A DNA stretch of 60,798 nucleotides, from positions 1 through 60,798 of the forward strand of contig CAUJGQ010000077.1 of NCBI GenBank assembly GCA_963170165.1, read 5' to 3'. The notes beneath the pieces were generated by a model. It was given only the letters and a program-made list of their open reading frames with translations. It was not told the DNA's origin and did not search any database. Source of the DNA: Chloroflexota bacterium. GTDB lineage: Bacteria > Chloroflexota > Dehalococcoidia > CAUJGQ01. A program made the position numbers and the translations under genes. Below, piece after piece: positions 33,548 to 42,547 of the stretch (its first letter is position 1; every line of letters begins with the position of its first letter).

Positions 33548-34342
33548 GTGAGCTATCAGTACGCCCTCTACGAGAAGAAGGGCCGCATCGCCTACATCAC
33601 GATCAACCGGCCCGAGGTGATGAACGCCCTGCACGCGGACGCCAACCGCGAGCTGTCCGGTATCTGGAGCGACTTCCGCGATGACCCCGAGGTGTGGGTA
33701 GCCATTCTGACCGGCGCCGGTACGCGCGCCTTCTCCGCCGGGAACGACCTGAAGGTGACGGCCGCGGGCGGCGGCAGCGCCACCGGCGGCTTTGCCGGAC
33801 CACCGCCGGTGGGCGGTTTCGGCGGCATCACCAACCGCTACGACATCTTCAAGCCGATCATCGCGGCGGTGAACGGTTTTGCCCTGGGTGGCGGGCTGGA
33901 AATGGCGCTGGCCTGCGACATCATCGTCGCCGCCGACACGGCGCGGCTGGGGCTGCCGGAGCCTAAGGTCGGCCTGCTGGCCGGCGCCGGCGGCGTCCAC
34001 CGGCTGCCGCGCCACGTGCCGCTGAAGGTGGCGATGGGCATGATCCTCACCGGCCGCCACATCACCGCCGCCGAGGCACATCGTGTCGGCCTGGTCAACG
34101 ATGTCGTGCCGCAGGATCAGGTGGTGAGCGTGGCCGAACAGTGGGCCGGCGAAATCCTCGCCTGCGCCCCCTGGTCTATCCGCGCCTCCAAGCAGGCTGC
34201 CTACCAGGGGCTGGACCTGTCGGTCGAGGACGCCATGGAGAAGCGCTACGAGCTGATGCTACGGATGCGCCGCTCCTCCGACATGGTGGAGGGCCCCCGA
34301 GCCTTCGCCGAGAAACGCGCGCCGCAATGGAAGGGCGACTGA
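33548..34342 (+). CDS. Enoyl-CoA hydratase/isomerase (crotonase) family
   Basis: 264 residues, GTG start after AGGAGG. IAYITINRPEVMNALHADAN, oxyanion-hole motif AFSAGNDLKVTAAG, VNGFALGGGLEMALACDI and catalytic-region LGLPEPKVGLLAGAGGVHRL (Glu present; the usual second Glu position is G-A), typical of enoyl-CoA hydratases. A Gly-rich insert (GGGSATGGFAGPPPVGGFGG) in the flexible loop is unusual. Would hydrate trans-2-enoyl-CoA, feeding the dehydrogenase and thiolase upstream. Confidence 0.9.
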   Translation: MSYQYALYEKKGRIAYITINRPEVMNALHADANRELSGIWSDFRDDPEVWVAILTGAGTRAFSAGNDLKVTAAGGGSATGGFAGPPPVGGFGGITNRYDIFKPIIAAVNGFALGGGLEMALACDIIVAADTARLGLPEPKVGLLAGAGGVHRLPRHVPLKVAMGMILTGRHITAAEAHRVGLVNDVVPQDQVVSVAEQWAGEILACAPWSIRASKQAAYQGLDLSVEDAMEKRYELMLRMRRSSDMVEGPRAFAEKRAPQWKGD

Positions 34343-34432
34343 CGGAAAGCGGGACACAGGGGCCCGATCACCTGGCCCCTGCCCCCCGCTCTGGACGCCG
34401 CTGATCCTCCACGGCCGTTCGGCTTAAGCGGC

Positions 34433-34470
34433 GACGCCGCGCCACGGGGTGCGGACCGTGACGCGGCGTC
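34433..34470. terminator. Inverted repeat between convergent genes
   Basis: GACGCCGCG (34433-34441) pairs perfectly with CGCGGCGTC (34462-34470). Between the crotonase and the convergent secreted-protein gene; no T-run, so terminator function is tentative. The gap also holds a GCTGCCC/GCTGACC/GCTGCCC heptad array at 34553-34573. Confidence 0.4.
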
Positions 34471-34552
34471 GGGAAGGGCGAGCAGCGCCGGGAGGCACGA
34501 CCGGCAACTGCTGTGCGCTCAGTATGCCCGCCACGCTCCTCCCGCATCCATC

Positions 34553-34573
34553 GCTGCCCGCTGACCGCTGCCC
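34553..34573 (+). repeat. Heptanucleotide array, GCTGACC type
   Basis: GCTGCCC, GCTGACC, GCTGCCC in the convergent gap. Confidence 0.55.
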
Positions 34574-34596
34574 CCCGATTGGCTGACGGATTGCTC

Positions 34597-36075
34597 TCAG
34601 CGCACCCGTACCTTGACCAGCGCGCTGTCGGACGGGCTGGCGCCACCGAGGTCGGAGCTAAAGAACTCCCATAGCGACTTGATCACAGCCAGCCGCTGTG
34701 AGACGGCATCAACCAGCACATCCATCACCAGCTCATCCCAGACGGGATTGCCCGTCCATCCGCTACCGGCGACGAAGCCGGCGTCATCGGCGTTCCACGA
34801 GGAGATGGCCGTCTCCACCGTCCAGGGGACACCGCTGGGGGGCACTGGCTGGACAGTGGTCTTCACCGTCCACGGCGCCACCGTGTAGTAGATATCGGGA
34901 TGCGGGAAGAAGATCAGCCCCAGCGAGCCATCGAGGAAGTTGACACGCAGCACTGAGTCAGCCGGAACTTCCAGCAGCCAGCCGGCCTGGCCGGGGACGC
35001 CCGTCTCCAGTTGCAGCACCTGGCCGTTCAGCCGTGCTGCTCCCCCAAGCACGCCGCCTTCCCGCTTGAGCGTCACCCGGTACCACGCGTCAATGGTCAC
35101 CGGCACGGTCACCGTGACCTGCATCTTGATCGTGGATCCTTCGTAGTTGACGGGCACCAGCCCCCACCCCTCCAGCTCCATCGCGAAGGGGAGCTGCGCG
35201 ATCCGGTTCTCACCGGTGGCAGCCGAGACCGGCGTGATGGTGTCGAAGTCTACACTGGCCCCACCCGGTTTATCGTTACGCACCAGCGCACCCGGCCACT
35301 GGAAGAAATCGCGTTCGGCGGCAGGGTTACAGCCCGGCACTCCGGCGCGGGTGACACCGAACAGCAGCTCACCCGGTTCCAGTGTCCGGCCGCCGATGCG
35401 CTGCGTGTCGATACAGGCCTGCTCGACATCGCGCCCACCCGCCTCCATGCGCACACGCAGCGCCACTTTGCTCTCAGCCGTCGGGCCACCCTCCACGTGG
35501 TAGCCGGGGATGGCAGTCGCCGTCAGGGCGGGAACCGGCGGCGGCCCCTTGGGCTCAAACGTGGTCATCGTAATGGCATAGCCGGCGGCGCCTGGCCCCT
35601 GCAGCACCGACAGCGGCGCCGGTGTCCGGCGGGTGCCGTCGTTCCAGCGTTGGTAGCTCGCAAGATCACCGGCAAAGAGCCGAATCGTATAGCGGCCAAC
35701 CCACAGCGGGTACTTCCCTTCGAAGGTGAACATGCCCCAGCCGTCAACCAGGAAGACCGTGTTGTAGTCTGTATCGTTGGGCCGGTCCAGCATCACACCC
35801 CACCGTGTGATGTTGCCGGAGAGGGTATCCCAGCGCACGCTGATCGTTTCACCGTCACCAACACTGAAGCTGTAGGTATCGACATCGCCCTCGGTAATGC
35901 GACCGGTGAAGCCGGTGTTGCGCGTCAGTTCGCGGTTGTCGTCGCGATCGGGGGAGGCCGTCTGCGCCGCGAGCACCGCGGGCCGGGCCCCGCTCACCAC
36001 CAGCACCACCACCGCCAGGAAGAGCACCATTCCTGCCCGCCACGCAGACGGGCGTGCGCGCACGTGCCCGGTCAT
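34597..36075 (-). CDS. Secreted protein of unknown function
   Basis: 492 residues; start at 36075 after GGGAGGTTGCG. Signal peptide with hydrophobic core VLFLAVVVLVVSGARPAVLA. Then a PPC-like beta domain (GRITEGDVDTYSFSVGDGET, ISVRWDTLSGN, YTIRLFAGDLASYQRW), a middle region with Cys-containing loops and a beta-rich C-terminal half. Predicted extracellular or surface protein; the pre-peptidase-type domain is often attached to secreted enzymes, but no catalytic motif is visible here. Stands alone. Confidence 0.75.
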   Translation of the reverse strand: MTGHVRARPSAWRAGMVLFLAVVVLVVSGARPAVLAAQTASPDRDDNRELTRNTGFTGRITEGDVDTYSFSVGDGETISVRWDTLSGNITRWGVMLDRPNDTDYNTVFLVDGWGMFTFEGKYPLWVGRYTIRLFAGDLASYQRWNDGTRRTPAPLSVLQGPGAAGYAITMTTFEPKGPPPVPALTATAIPGYHVEGGPTAESKVALRVRMEAGGRDVEQACIDTQRIGGRTLEPGELLFGVTRAGVPGCNPAAERDFFQWPGALVRNDKPGGASVDFDTITPVSAATGENRIAQLPFAMELEGWGLVPVNYEGSTIKMQVTVTVPVTIDAWYRVTLKREGGVLGGAARLNGQVLQLETGVPGQAGWLLEVPADSVLRVNFLDGSLGLIFFPHPDIYYTVAPWTVKTTVQPVPPSGVPWTVETAISSWNADDAGFVAGSGWTGNPVWDELVMDVLVDAVSQRLAVIKSLWEFFSSDLGGASPSDSALVKVRVR

Positions 36076-36213
36076 CGCAACCTCCCAGTGCAGGAGCTTC
36101 CGGCCGCCTGCCGCGGGGCAGGCCATGCCCGCGTACGTCCCCATCGCGAGTATTACGACGCCTATCGCGCCGGTCTGTCAGGTAACCGCCATCAGATTGC
36201 GCCGCCGTTGTCA

Positions 36214-36777
36214 CTATTCTGTGACCGGCGTTTGCCCGGCTGGTGTTTCGCCCGCCCACTCGCGCCGCAACACGCCCATGTAGATAAGATCGTGATAGCG
36301 GCCGTCGCTCCACACGTGCTCCCGCAGGCGGCCCTCCTCGACAAACCCACAGGCACGGTAGGCACGGATGCCGCGCTCGTTGTTGCTCCACACGCGCAGG
36401 AACACCTTGCGCATGTTGTGGTAGCGAAAGGCATAGCCCAGCAGCAGCGCCACCACCTCCCGGCCGTAGCCGCGCCCCCAATACGCCCGGTCGCCAATGG
36501 TGATACCCAACTCGCAGGTGCGATGCCACAGGTCAAAATGGGAGAGACCGCAGATACCGATGACGGCGCCGGCCGCCTCGATGACGAAATGCGAGCCGTC
36601 GCGCCCGCCCTTCGCCGCCCGGCCCTCGTGCTCGGCAACGAGAAACGCCAGCGGCCGGGGCATGGGCGGATCGCCGCCGCCCGCCAGCTCCACCGCCAGG
36701 TCGTTGTCAAACGCTGCCAGCCGGGGCAGATCCTCCCGCTCTATCGCCCGCAGCATCAGACGTTTGCCTTGGAGCAT
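36214..36777 (-). CDS. GNAT N-acetyltransferase (RimJ/RimL type)
   Basis: 187 residues: LMLRAIEREDLPRLAAFDND opening, acceptor region and acetyl-CoA motif A (WGRGYGREVVALLLGYAF, the Q/RxxGxG/A pattern) followed by the RimJ signature FLRVWSNNERGIRAYRACGF. Acetylates an N-terminus, small amine or antibiotic; target unknown. Start 36777 is chosen after GGAGGGCAGCG. Divergent from the serine hydrolase gene. Confidence 0.88.
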   Translation of the reverse strand: MLQGKRLMLRAIEREDLPRLAAFDNDLAVELAGGGDPPMPRPLAFLVAEHEGRAAKGGRDGSHFVIEAAGAVIGICGLSHFDLWHRTCELGITIGDRAYWGRGYGREVVALLLGYAFRYHNMRKVFLRVWSNNERGIRAYRACGFVEEGRLREHVWSDGRYHDLIYMGVLRREWAGETPAGQTPVTE

Positions 36778-36911
36778 GGCGCTGCCCTCCGCTCGTGCTG
36801 GCCCCGTCGCCGTTGCGGTTGGGGGCGGCCCCATCCTACCAGCCGGTGGAGTTTGTCTCTGCCGTCGCGGGGTTGCACCATGGTGCGTGAGATAGCTGGC
36901 GAGGGTGCGCG

Positions 36912-38090
36912 ATGACGGTGTGGCGGCGAGAGCCGGAAGTACCGGCGGCAGCAGCAGGGATGGATGCGGAACTGCTGGAGGAGGCAGCCCAGCTGTTTGC
37001 CACGACGGTGGAACAGGGAGAACTGTTCGCCGGTGGGCAACTGGCGCTGTACCGGCACGGGAAACTCGTGCTGGACATGGGCGGGGGGCTGGCACGGCGG
37101 CGGCTGGGCGCCCCTGTGACACCGGAGACGATGTTCGTCATCTTCAGCTCCACCAAGGGGCTGACGGCACTGGCGCTGTGGATGATGCACGAGCGTGGCG
37201 CACTGCATATCGATGAGCCGGTGACCAAGTACTGGCCCGAGTTTGCGCGGCTCGATTCAATAAAGGCCGGTATCACCATCCGCCACGTGCTCAGCCACCG
37301 CGGCGGCTTCCCCAAGGCGCCGGACTGGTACACCGCCCGCGCCTGGGGTGACCGCGCCACCCTCCGCCGCGCCATGGAGGAGGCGCCGCAGCTGTGGACG
37401 CCGGGCGAGGCCAACGGCTACCACGATCTCAACGGCGGCTGGGTGCTGGCCGAGCTCGTACAGCTGATCGACAAGCAGGGCCGCACCGCCGGCGAGTATC
37501 TGCGCGATGAGGTGTTCGCTCCGCTGCATATCCCTGACCTGTATATCGGCCTGCCGGATGACCCGGCGCTGGAAGCGCGCGTTGCCTGGTTTGAGGACCC
37601 GGCCGAAGCGGCGGCGCTGGCGGCAACGGCGGCAGCGGCCGGCAAAGTACGCCAGGACCCCGAGCTATCCATCCCCTGGAACCGGCCAAATGTCCACCAG
37701 ATGGTGATCCCGGCCGGCGGCGGCATTGGCACGGCGCGGGCGCTGGGCAAGGTGTATGCCGCGCTGGCGCTGGGCGGTGAGCTGAACGGCGTGCGCGTCA
37801 TCCGCCGCGACAGCATCGACGCCGCCATCGCCCCTACCGTCCGCCCGGGTGAGGTGGACCGGGTGATCGGGATGCCGATGCGCTGGGGCACGGGCTGGTC
37901 CAGCGGCGGCGCGGTGGAGGGCGCCACGGGACGCACCTTCGGCCATGCCGGCCGCGGCGGGCAGGTAGGGCTGGCCGACCTCGACCGCGGCCTTGCTATC
38001 GGCCTGACCGTCACCGGCCAGATGTCCCAGGAGCGGTATCAGCAATGGGCCATGCGCCTCCAATCCCTGGCCCTGCGCGCCTGCGGGTGA
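36912..38090 (+). CDS. Serine hydrolase, beta-lactamase/PBP4*-like (EstB type)
   Basis: 392 residues of the Beta-lactamase family. Nucleophile SxxK motif in FVIFSSTKGLTALALWMMHE, the Tyr motif in ANGYHDLNGGWVLAELVQL and the C-terminal HAGRGGQVGLADL box replacing KTG. No signal peptide, so probably an intracellular esterase or amidase rather than a cell-wall enzyme. Gly/Ala-rich inserts at about 230-245. Substrate unknown. Confidence 0.88.
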   Translation: MTVWRREPEVPAAAAGMDAELLEEAAQLFATTVEQGELFAGGQLALYRHGKLVLDMGGGLARRRLGAPVTPETMFVIFSSTKGLTALALWMMHERGALHIDEPVTKYWPEFARLDSIKAGITIRHVLSHRGGFPKAPDWYTARAWGDRATLRRAMEEAPQLWTPGEANGYHDLNGGWVLAELVQLIDKQGRTAGEYLRDEVFAPLHIPDLYIGLPDDPALEARVAWFEDPAEAAALAATAAAAGKVRQDPELSIPWNRPNVHQMVIPAGGGIGTARALGKVYAALALGGELNGVRVIRRDSIDAAIAPTVRPGEVDRVIGMPMRWGTGWSSGGAVEGATGRTFGHAGRGGQVGLADLDRGLAIGLTVTGQMSQERYQQWAMRLQSLALRACG

Positions 38091-38187
38091 TGAGGAAACA
38101 GGCGCTTCACTCTCCTGCACCGGCAAGGAGCAGGGGCCGGGATGCGATATGCCTTCCCGGTGATCAATCTGACCAAGGGAGCACATC

Positions 38188-38577
38188 ATGCCGAAACAGG
38201 TGATTGCGCCGGAGGGAGTGCACGGCACGACCGGCTACTCGCACGCCATCAAGAAGAGCGGCACGCCGGTGTTCATCGCCGGGCAGGTGGCGCTGGACAA
38301 AGAGAACAACCTCGTTGGCGCCGGGGATATCGCGGCGCAGACCGACCAGGTCCTGCAAAACCTGAAGGCCGTGGTGGAAGGCTGCGGTGGCACGATGGCG
38401 GACATCGTCAAGATCACCGTGTTTGTCACCGACCTCAAGTACCGGCCCGCTATCGCCGAAGCCCGCCAGAAGTACTTCCCCGATGGCGTTTACCCAGCCA
38501 GCACGTTCCTGGTCGTCTCCTCGCTGGCCACACCGCAGTTCCTGGTGGAGATTGAAGCAGTCGCGATGATCCTGTAG
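38188..38577 (+). CDS. RidA-family (YjgF/YER057c/UK114) enamine/imine deaminase
   Basis: 129 residues, the full-length family: HAIKKSGTPVFIAGQVALDK, the conserved TDQVLQNLKAVVEGCGGTMA and VKITVFVTDLKYRPAIAEAR, with PASTFLVVSSLATPQFLVEI at the end. RidA removes reactive 2-aminoacrylate and related imines. The canonical catalytic Arg (near 105 in RidA) is not at its usual place (PASTF instead of RS/PARS-type), so this may belong to a Rid subfamily without deaminase activity. Leader box GACCAAGGGAG is 6 nt before the ATG. Confidence 0.88.
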   Translation: MPKQVIAPEGVHGTTGYSHAIKKSGTPVFIAGQVALDKENNLVGAGDIAAQTDQVLQNLKAVVEGCGGTMADIVKITVFVTDLKYRPAIAEARQKYFPDGVYPASTFLVVSSLATPQFLVEIEAVAMIL

Positions 38578-38624
38578 GCGAGGGAGCAGAGGGAACCGGC
38601 GCGCAAACGGGTTGCCTGTGTTCC

Positions 38625-39281
38625 CTATCCCGCCGACTTTAGCTGGCGGAGCAGCGCCAGGTTGTCGCTGATCATGCCGTTGACGCCCCAGCGGCGCAGC
38701 TCCGCCAGTGTGTCGGGCGTGTTCACCGGCCAGCTCATCACCAGCGGCGCCACGGCGCGCAGCGCGCGCACCAGCGGCGGGCTGAGCAGGCGGCGGTGAA
38801 TGCTGATCGCGTGCTGGTCGTGCCAGGTCAGCTTGGCGAACACTCGCGCGAGTTGCCGGGCGTTACCCACGGAGTGCGCCACCCGCACCCCCGGCGCCTC
38901 GCGAAACCCCTCCAGCAGGTGCCACGACTGCGAGCAGACCGTCACCGGCCGCTCGGGCGCCAAGCGGTGGAGCAGGCGCAGCACGTCACCTGGCAGGTGC
39001 GGCTCCGTCCCTTTCAGGTCCAGCATCAGGTGGGTGCCGGGCGCCGCCGCCTCCAGCACATGGGCCAGGTGCAGCCGGGGCGCCCAGCCGTGCGTCAGCG
39101 ACCAGCGGTCCCACAGCACCGGCGCCGGGCCCAGCGTCTTGCTGTGGCGCACCTCCAACCGGCCGCGATAACGCCACACGTCCAGCTCGATCATGTCGGC
39201 GCCGGCCTGCTCGGCGGCGCGCAGCGCGTGGAGTTCGTTACCGTAGCGATGGGCAATGGCCAGCGGCAGCGGCTCGGACAT
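38625..39281 (-). CDS. Glycerophosphodiester phosphodiesterase family protein
   Basis: 218 residues with GDPD hallmarks: HRYGNELHALRAAEQAGADM at the start, where the usual HRG is HRY, then IELDVWRYRGRLEVRHSKTL (E-L-D and H) and LMLDLKG. The C-terminal SWPVNTPDTLAELRRWGVNG matches the last barrel strands. Hydrolyses glycerophosphodiesters to glycerol-3-phosphate and alcohol, if the altered HRY still supports catalysis. No signal peptide. Start 39281 follows AGAGGG. Confidence 0.85.
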   Translation of the reverse strand: MSEPLPLAIAHRYGNELHALRAAEQAGADMIELDVWRYRGRLEVRHSKTLGPAPVLWDRWSLTHGWAPRLHLAHVLEAAAPGTHLMLDLKGTEPHLPGDVLRLLHRLAPERPVTVCSQSWHLLEGFREAPGVRVAHSVGNARQLARVFAKLTWHDQHAISIHRRLLSPPLVRALRAVAPLVMSWPVNTPDTLAELRRWGVNGMISDNLALLRQLKSAG

Positions 39282-39364
39282 CAGACAGCCCTCTCTGCCC
39301 ATGCTACCGCATGGCCCGTCCCCACCCGGTCAGCATGGCCCGGCCACAAGAGGCGGGTACGTCA

Positions 39365-40039
39365 TTAGACGCTGCCCGCCGCATCGGCGGCCGGTGGCGG
39401 GTTTGCCACACCGGCCAGGTGTGCGGTGCAGCCCAGCAGCAGGCAGCGGCGGTGGTTGCCGGCGTCCACTTCGATGATGGTGACGGCGGTGTTCTCCAGG
39501 CGGACCGTCTGCTTGCTGAAGTGGGTGATGTGGTCCCAGCCGTGGAGATAGGCAAGCAGCAGCGACAGCGCCCAGCCGTGCGAGACGACCGCGATACGCT
39601 CGCCCGCGTGCCGGAGCGCCAGGGCGTCGAAGGCAGCGGCGGTGCGGTGATAGACATCGGTGGAGGACTCACCCGCCGCGCCGGGCATCCGGGTCACCCC
39701 GCCGGCGGTGATCCAGTTTTCCAGGAAGCCGGGGGTACGCGCGTCAACCTCGGTGTACAGGCTGCCCTTGAGGTCGCCGGTATCCAGCTCGCGGAAGGCA
39801 GGGTGTGGCACCGGCGCCATCCCCAGCCGCGCGCCGATGGCCTGAGCGGTCTCCATGGTACGGGCCAGGTCGCTGCTGTAGAGGGCGTGAAACGGCCCTT
39901 CTGCCGCCAGCCGCTCGCCAGCGCGGGCGGCCTGCTCGCGCCCCCGGTCGGACAGCGGTGTGTCGTACGTCTGGAAGCGGCGGATGCGGTTGCCCATGGT
40001 CTCGCCATGGCGGACGAGGTAAAAGGTGGTCGTGCTCAC
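39365..40039 (-). CDS. Histidine phosphatase (phosphoglycerate-mutase-like)
   Basis: 224 residues: YLVRHGETMGN (RHG motif), TPLSDRGREQAARAGERLA, SSDLARTMETAQAIGARLG, FRELDTGDLKG and the second His in IAVVSHGWALSLLLAYL. Class of cofactor-independent-fold phosphomonoesterases and mutases including alpha-ribazole phosphatases. Substrate unknown. Adjacent to the phosphodiesterase gene but 83 bp apart. Confidence 0.92.
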   Translation of the reverse strand: MSTTTFYLVRHGETMGNRIRRFQTYDTPLSDRGREQAARAGERLAAEGPFHALYSSDLARTMETAQAIGARLGMAPVPHPAFRELDTGDLKGSLYTEVDARTPGFLENWITAGGVTRMPGAAGESSTDVYHRTAAAFDALALRHAGERIAVVSHGWALSLLLAYLHGWDHITHFSKQTVRLENTAVTIIEVDAGNHRRCLLLGCTAHLAGVANPPPAADAAGSV

Positions 40040-40041
40040 GA

Positions 40042-40076
40042 GCAGTCAGCCTGCAGCGGTCAGCTCTCAGCGGGGA
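40042..40076 (+). repeat. Heptanucleotide array, GCNNTCA type, five units
   Basis: GCAGTCA, GCCTGCA, GCGGTCA, GCTCTCA, GCGGGGA, exactly in phase, directly upstream of the histidine phosphatase start. Confidence 0.7.
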
Positions 40077-40116
40077 GACAAACGGATGGCGCTGGGCCGA
40101 CGGCGTCGTCCTTTCC

Positions 40117-40158
40117 GCATTCAGCGTACCGCGTTCAGCGATGAGCCGTGAGCGCGGC
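40117..40158 (+). repeat. Heptanucleotide array, GCNTTCA type, six units
   Basis: GCATTCA, GCGTACC, GCGTTCA, GCGATGA, GCCGTGA, GCGCGGC. Same gap as the preceding array; 40040-40246 holds only these repeats. Confidence 0.7.
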
Positions 40159-40246
40159 CCTCACCCCTATGCGTGCCCAGTGCCAGGGGGAGAAACCGAG
40201 CGCCCCTGAACCCGCACGGCGGGAGAGGGCCGGACCCCGCCGCCCG

Positions 40247-41236
40247 CTACTCCTTCGTGGTGCCCACCAGCTCGTATTTGGGCATGACTTCCCATTGCTC
40301 GGTGGGCGGGTTCTCCTGGGCGAACAGCGCGGCCATCCGGTCTTCTTTCTCGTATTGCTTGGCCTTGTCCTTGACCTCGTTGCGCTCGCGGGCGTGCTCT
40401 TCGGCCTTCATCCGCTCCTCGGCGCTCTTCTCCTTGGGCGTGCCGTCGTAAACCTGCAGGCGGCCGTCATCGCGCAGCTTGCGCAGATGCACCTCGACAT
40501 TGTTGTTGGCGGCGCGGCGCAGGCGCGTGTCAATATCCGGGTACAGCTTGAGCATAATATCCCAGCTGGTGTGCTCGCCGCCCGCCGCCAGCGCCTCGAC
40601 GATCTGGCGCTCGCGCATGTTGCGGTGGTCGATGTACTGCTGAATGCGTTCGCGCGGGTCGTGGATCAGCGGGCCATGGCCGGGGCAGAGCACGCCGAGG
40701 TTGGGCAGCGTCAGCAGCCGCTCCAGCGAGGCCATATAGCTCTTCAGGTCCCAGACGGTCGTCGTGGTGGAGCCGAGCAGCGTATCGCCGGTGAAGAGCA
40801 CGCCCTCCTTCTCCAGGTAGTAGCAGACGGAGTCGATACTGTGGCCGGGGGTGGCCAGCACCTGCACGCGCGCACCGCCGCCCAGGTCAATCACCTTGCC
40901 TTCATCGACGGTGTTCACGCCCTGTTCGGGCAGCATCCCCTCCAGCAGCGGCGGACCGTCACGGTGAACGATGACGTCCGCCTTGTACACGTCGCGGATC
41001 CATTTGAGGTTGCCGGAGTGGTCCATGTGGTGATGGGTGATAGCGGCCAGCGCCAGCTCTGCCTGCTCGGTGGCGGCCAGATAGCCGCGCAGCATCCATT
41101 GGTAGCGCTCCAGCGCCTCACCAGAGTCGATGCTCATCACCTGGTCGTGGCCGACGATGTAAATCGTGGTCACCTGCGGGTGCATCGGGTTCTCATCCGG
41201 CACCTGCACGGCGCGGACGGAGGGGCTGACGCGCAT
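40247..41236 (-). CDS. Metallo-beta-lactamase-fold hydrolase (LACTB2-like)
   Basis: 329 residues; start 41236 behind GACCGAAGGGAG. MBL motif ITHHHMDHSGN (HxHxDH), then HRDGPPLLEG, LATPGHSIDSVCYYLEKEG, LFTGDTLLGS and LCPGHGPLIHD, followed by the C-terminal winged helix characteristic of LACTB2/glyoxalase II relatives (ERIQQYIDHRNMRERQIVEA). A charged, helical tail rich in Lys/Glu (KEKSAEERMKAEEHARERNE) is atypical. Acts on a thioester, phosphodiester or RNA; not determined. Adjacent to the DHOD-like and nifJ genes. Confidence 0.88.
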   Translation of the reverse strand: MRVSPSVRAVQVPDENPMHPQVTTIYIVGHDQVMSIDSGEALERYQWMLRGYLAATEQAELALAAITHHHMDHSGNLKWIRDVYKADVIVHRDGPPLLEGMLPEQGVNTVDEGKVIDLGGGARVQVLATPGHSIDSVCYYLEKEGVLFTGDTLLGSTTTTVWDLKSYMASLERLLTLPNLGVLCPGHGPLIHDPRERIQQYIDHRNMRERQIVEALAAGGEHTSWDIMLKLYPDIDTRLRRAANNNVEVHLRKLRDDGRLQVYDGTPKEKSAEERMKAEEHARERNEVKDKAKQYEKEDRMAALFAQENPPTEQWEVMPKYELVGTTKE

Positions 41237-41459
41237 GAGGGTGGCTCCCTTCGGTCGCGGTATCCGGGCGGACGGCGGCAACGCGGGCCGTTGCTCCGTC
41301 CCAGTCTGCGTATCCGGGGAGCAGGGCGCAAGCTGCCCGCCGCCCCCTGCCCGGCGGGCAGCGCTCCTTCTGGTCAGGGGAGAACACGTGGCCGGCGTCT
41401 TACGCTCAGCGACACGCACCGCGCGCCCCAGGGCCGTGCGCCGGCTGCCGGATTCCTCG

Positions 41460-42464
41460 TCAAACCAATCGGTGATCGAGCGAGCCGAGCGCGCGAATGT
41501 AGTTGGCGCGCTCGAAGGCGGCCGGTTCATCGACGGCGTGTTGGGACATAGAGCCGATCATCTGCCGCACGGAGTGATACTCGTGCTCCTCTAACCAGTT
41601 CTCCATCTCCAGCAGCATCTGGGCGATGCGAGCCGGACCATGAGCCAGCAGCTCGGAAGCCATCCCCGTCACGGAGGCGCCCGCCATCAACGCCTTGAGC
41701 ACGTCCTGAGCGGTGTGTACGCCACCGGTGAGGGCGAAGTCCACATCTACCCGCCGGCAGAGGATCGCCACCCAGCGCAGCGGTAACAGCAAATCCTCTG
41801 AGGTGCTGAACACCACGCGCGGCGCCACCTCCAGCCGCTCGAGGTCCAGGTCCGGCTGGTAAAAGCGGTTGAACAGCACCAGGCCGTTCGCCCCGGCATC
41901 GGCAAAGCGCTGGGCCATATTGGGGATGGAGGAGTAGAACGGGCTGAGCTTGACGGCCAGGGGGATGCTCACCTGCTCCCGCGCCTGGCGCACGAGATTG
42001 ACCTGCGCCTGCTCCAGTTCGATGCCGGGTAGGTCCGGGTCGACGGAGACGTAGTACAGGTTCAGCTCCAGCGCGTCCGCCCCGGCCTGCTCGATGCGGC
42101 GGGCATACTCCACCCACCCGCCGGCGGAGACACCGTTGAGCGAGGCGATCACGGGGATGTGCACCGCTGCCTTCAGCCGCTCCAGTTGCTTGAGATAGCG
42201 GCTGGGACCGTAGCCGTCGAATGCCACCGATGGCAGATAGCCGGTGGCCTCCGGGTGGCTGAGCGCGCCACGACCGAGGAAGTAATCGAGTTCGTGGCGC
42301 TCGTGGTTGATCTCCTCCTCAAACAAGGAGTACATCACCACCGCCGCCGCCCCGGCGTCCTCCAGCCGCTGTACCATCTCTACCTTGCGCGACAATGGTG
42401 ACGCCGAAACCACCAGCGGATTGCGCAGCTTCAGCCCGAGATAGTCCGTGGTCAGGTCTGCCAT
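41460..42464 (-). CDS. Dihydroorotate dehydrogenase-like flavoprotein
   Basis: 334 residues of the DHOD-like family that accompanies PFOR genes: [20 protein letters not shown], barrel strands [47 protein letters not shown] and the FMN-phosphate region [20 protein letters not shown]. Some members lack pyrimidine activity; here pairing with nifJ suggests a flavin oxidoreductase linked to ferredoxin metabolism (inference). Start 42464 behind GACCAAAGGGAG; nifJ ends 63 bp upstream, and they are probably one operon. Confidence 0.85.
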   Translation of the reverse strand: MADLTTDYLGLKLRNPLVVSASPLSRKVEMVQRLEDAGAAAVVMYSLFEEEINHERHELDYFLGRGALSHPEATGYLPSVAFDGYGPSRYLKQLERLKAAVHIPVIASLNGVSAGGWVEYARRIEQAGADALELNLYYVSVDPDLPGIELEQAQVNLVRQAREQVSIPLAVKLSPFYSSIPNMAQRFADAGANGLVLFNRFYQPDLDLERLEVAPRVVFSTSEDLLLPLRWVAILCRRVDVDFALTGGVHTAQDVLKALMAGASVTGMASELLAHGPARIAQMLLEMENWLEEHEYHSVRQMIGSMSQHAVDEPAAFERANYIRALGSLDHRLV

Positions 42465-42483
42465 CGGGGGCTCCCTTTGGTCG

Positions 42484-42547
42484 CGGTATCCGGCATCCGG
42501 CATCGGGGATGCCTCACGCGCTGCCCGTTACCGGTTACCCGCTACTC
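42484..42547 (+). repeat. Two heptanucleotide arrays between nifJ and the DHOD-like gene
   Basis: CGGTATC, CGGCATC, CGGCATC (42484-42504) and GCTGCCC, GTTACCG, GTTACCC, GCTACTC (42520-42547). The second overlaps the last codons and stop of nifJ and resembles the first units of the array inside nifJ. Confidence 0.7.

Noticed and set aside
40042-40158. CRISPR array candidate
   Set aside because: Units are 7 bp, degenerate and without spacers; no cas genes in the window.
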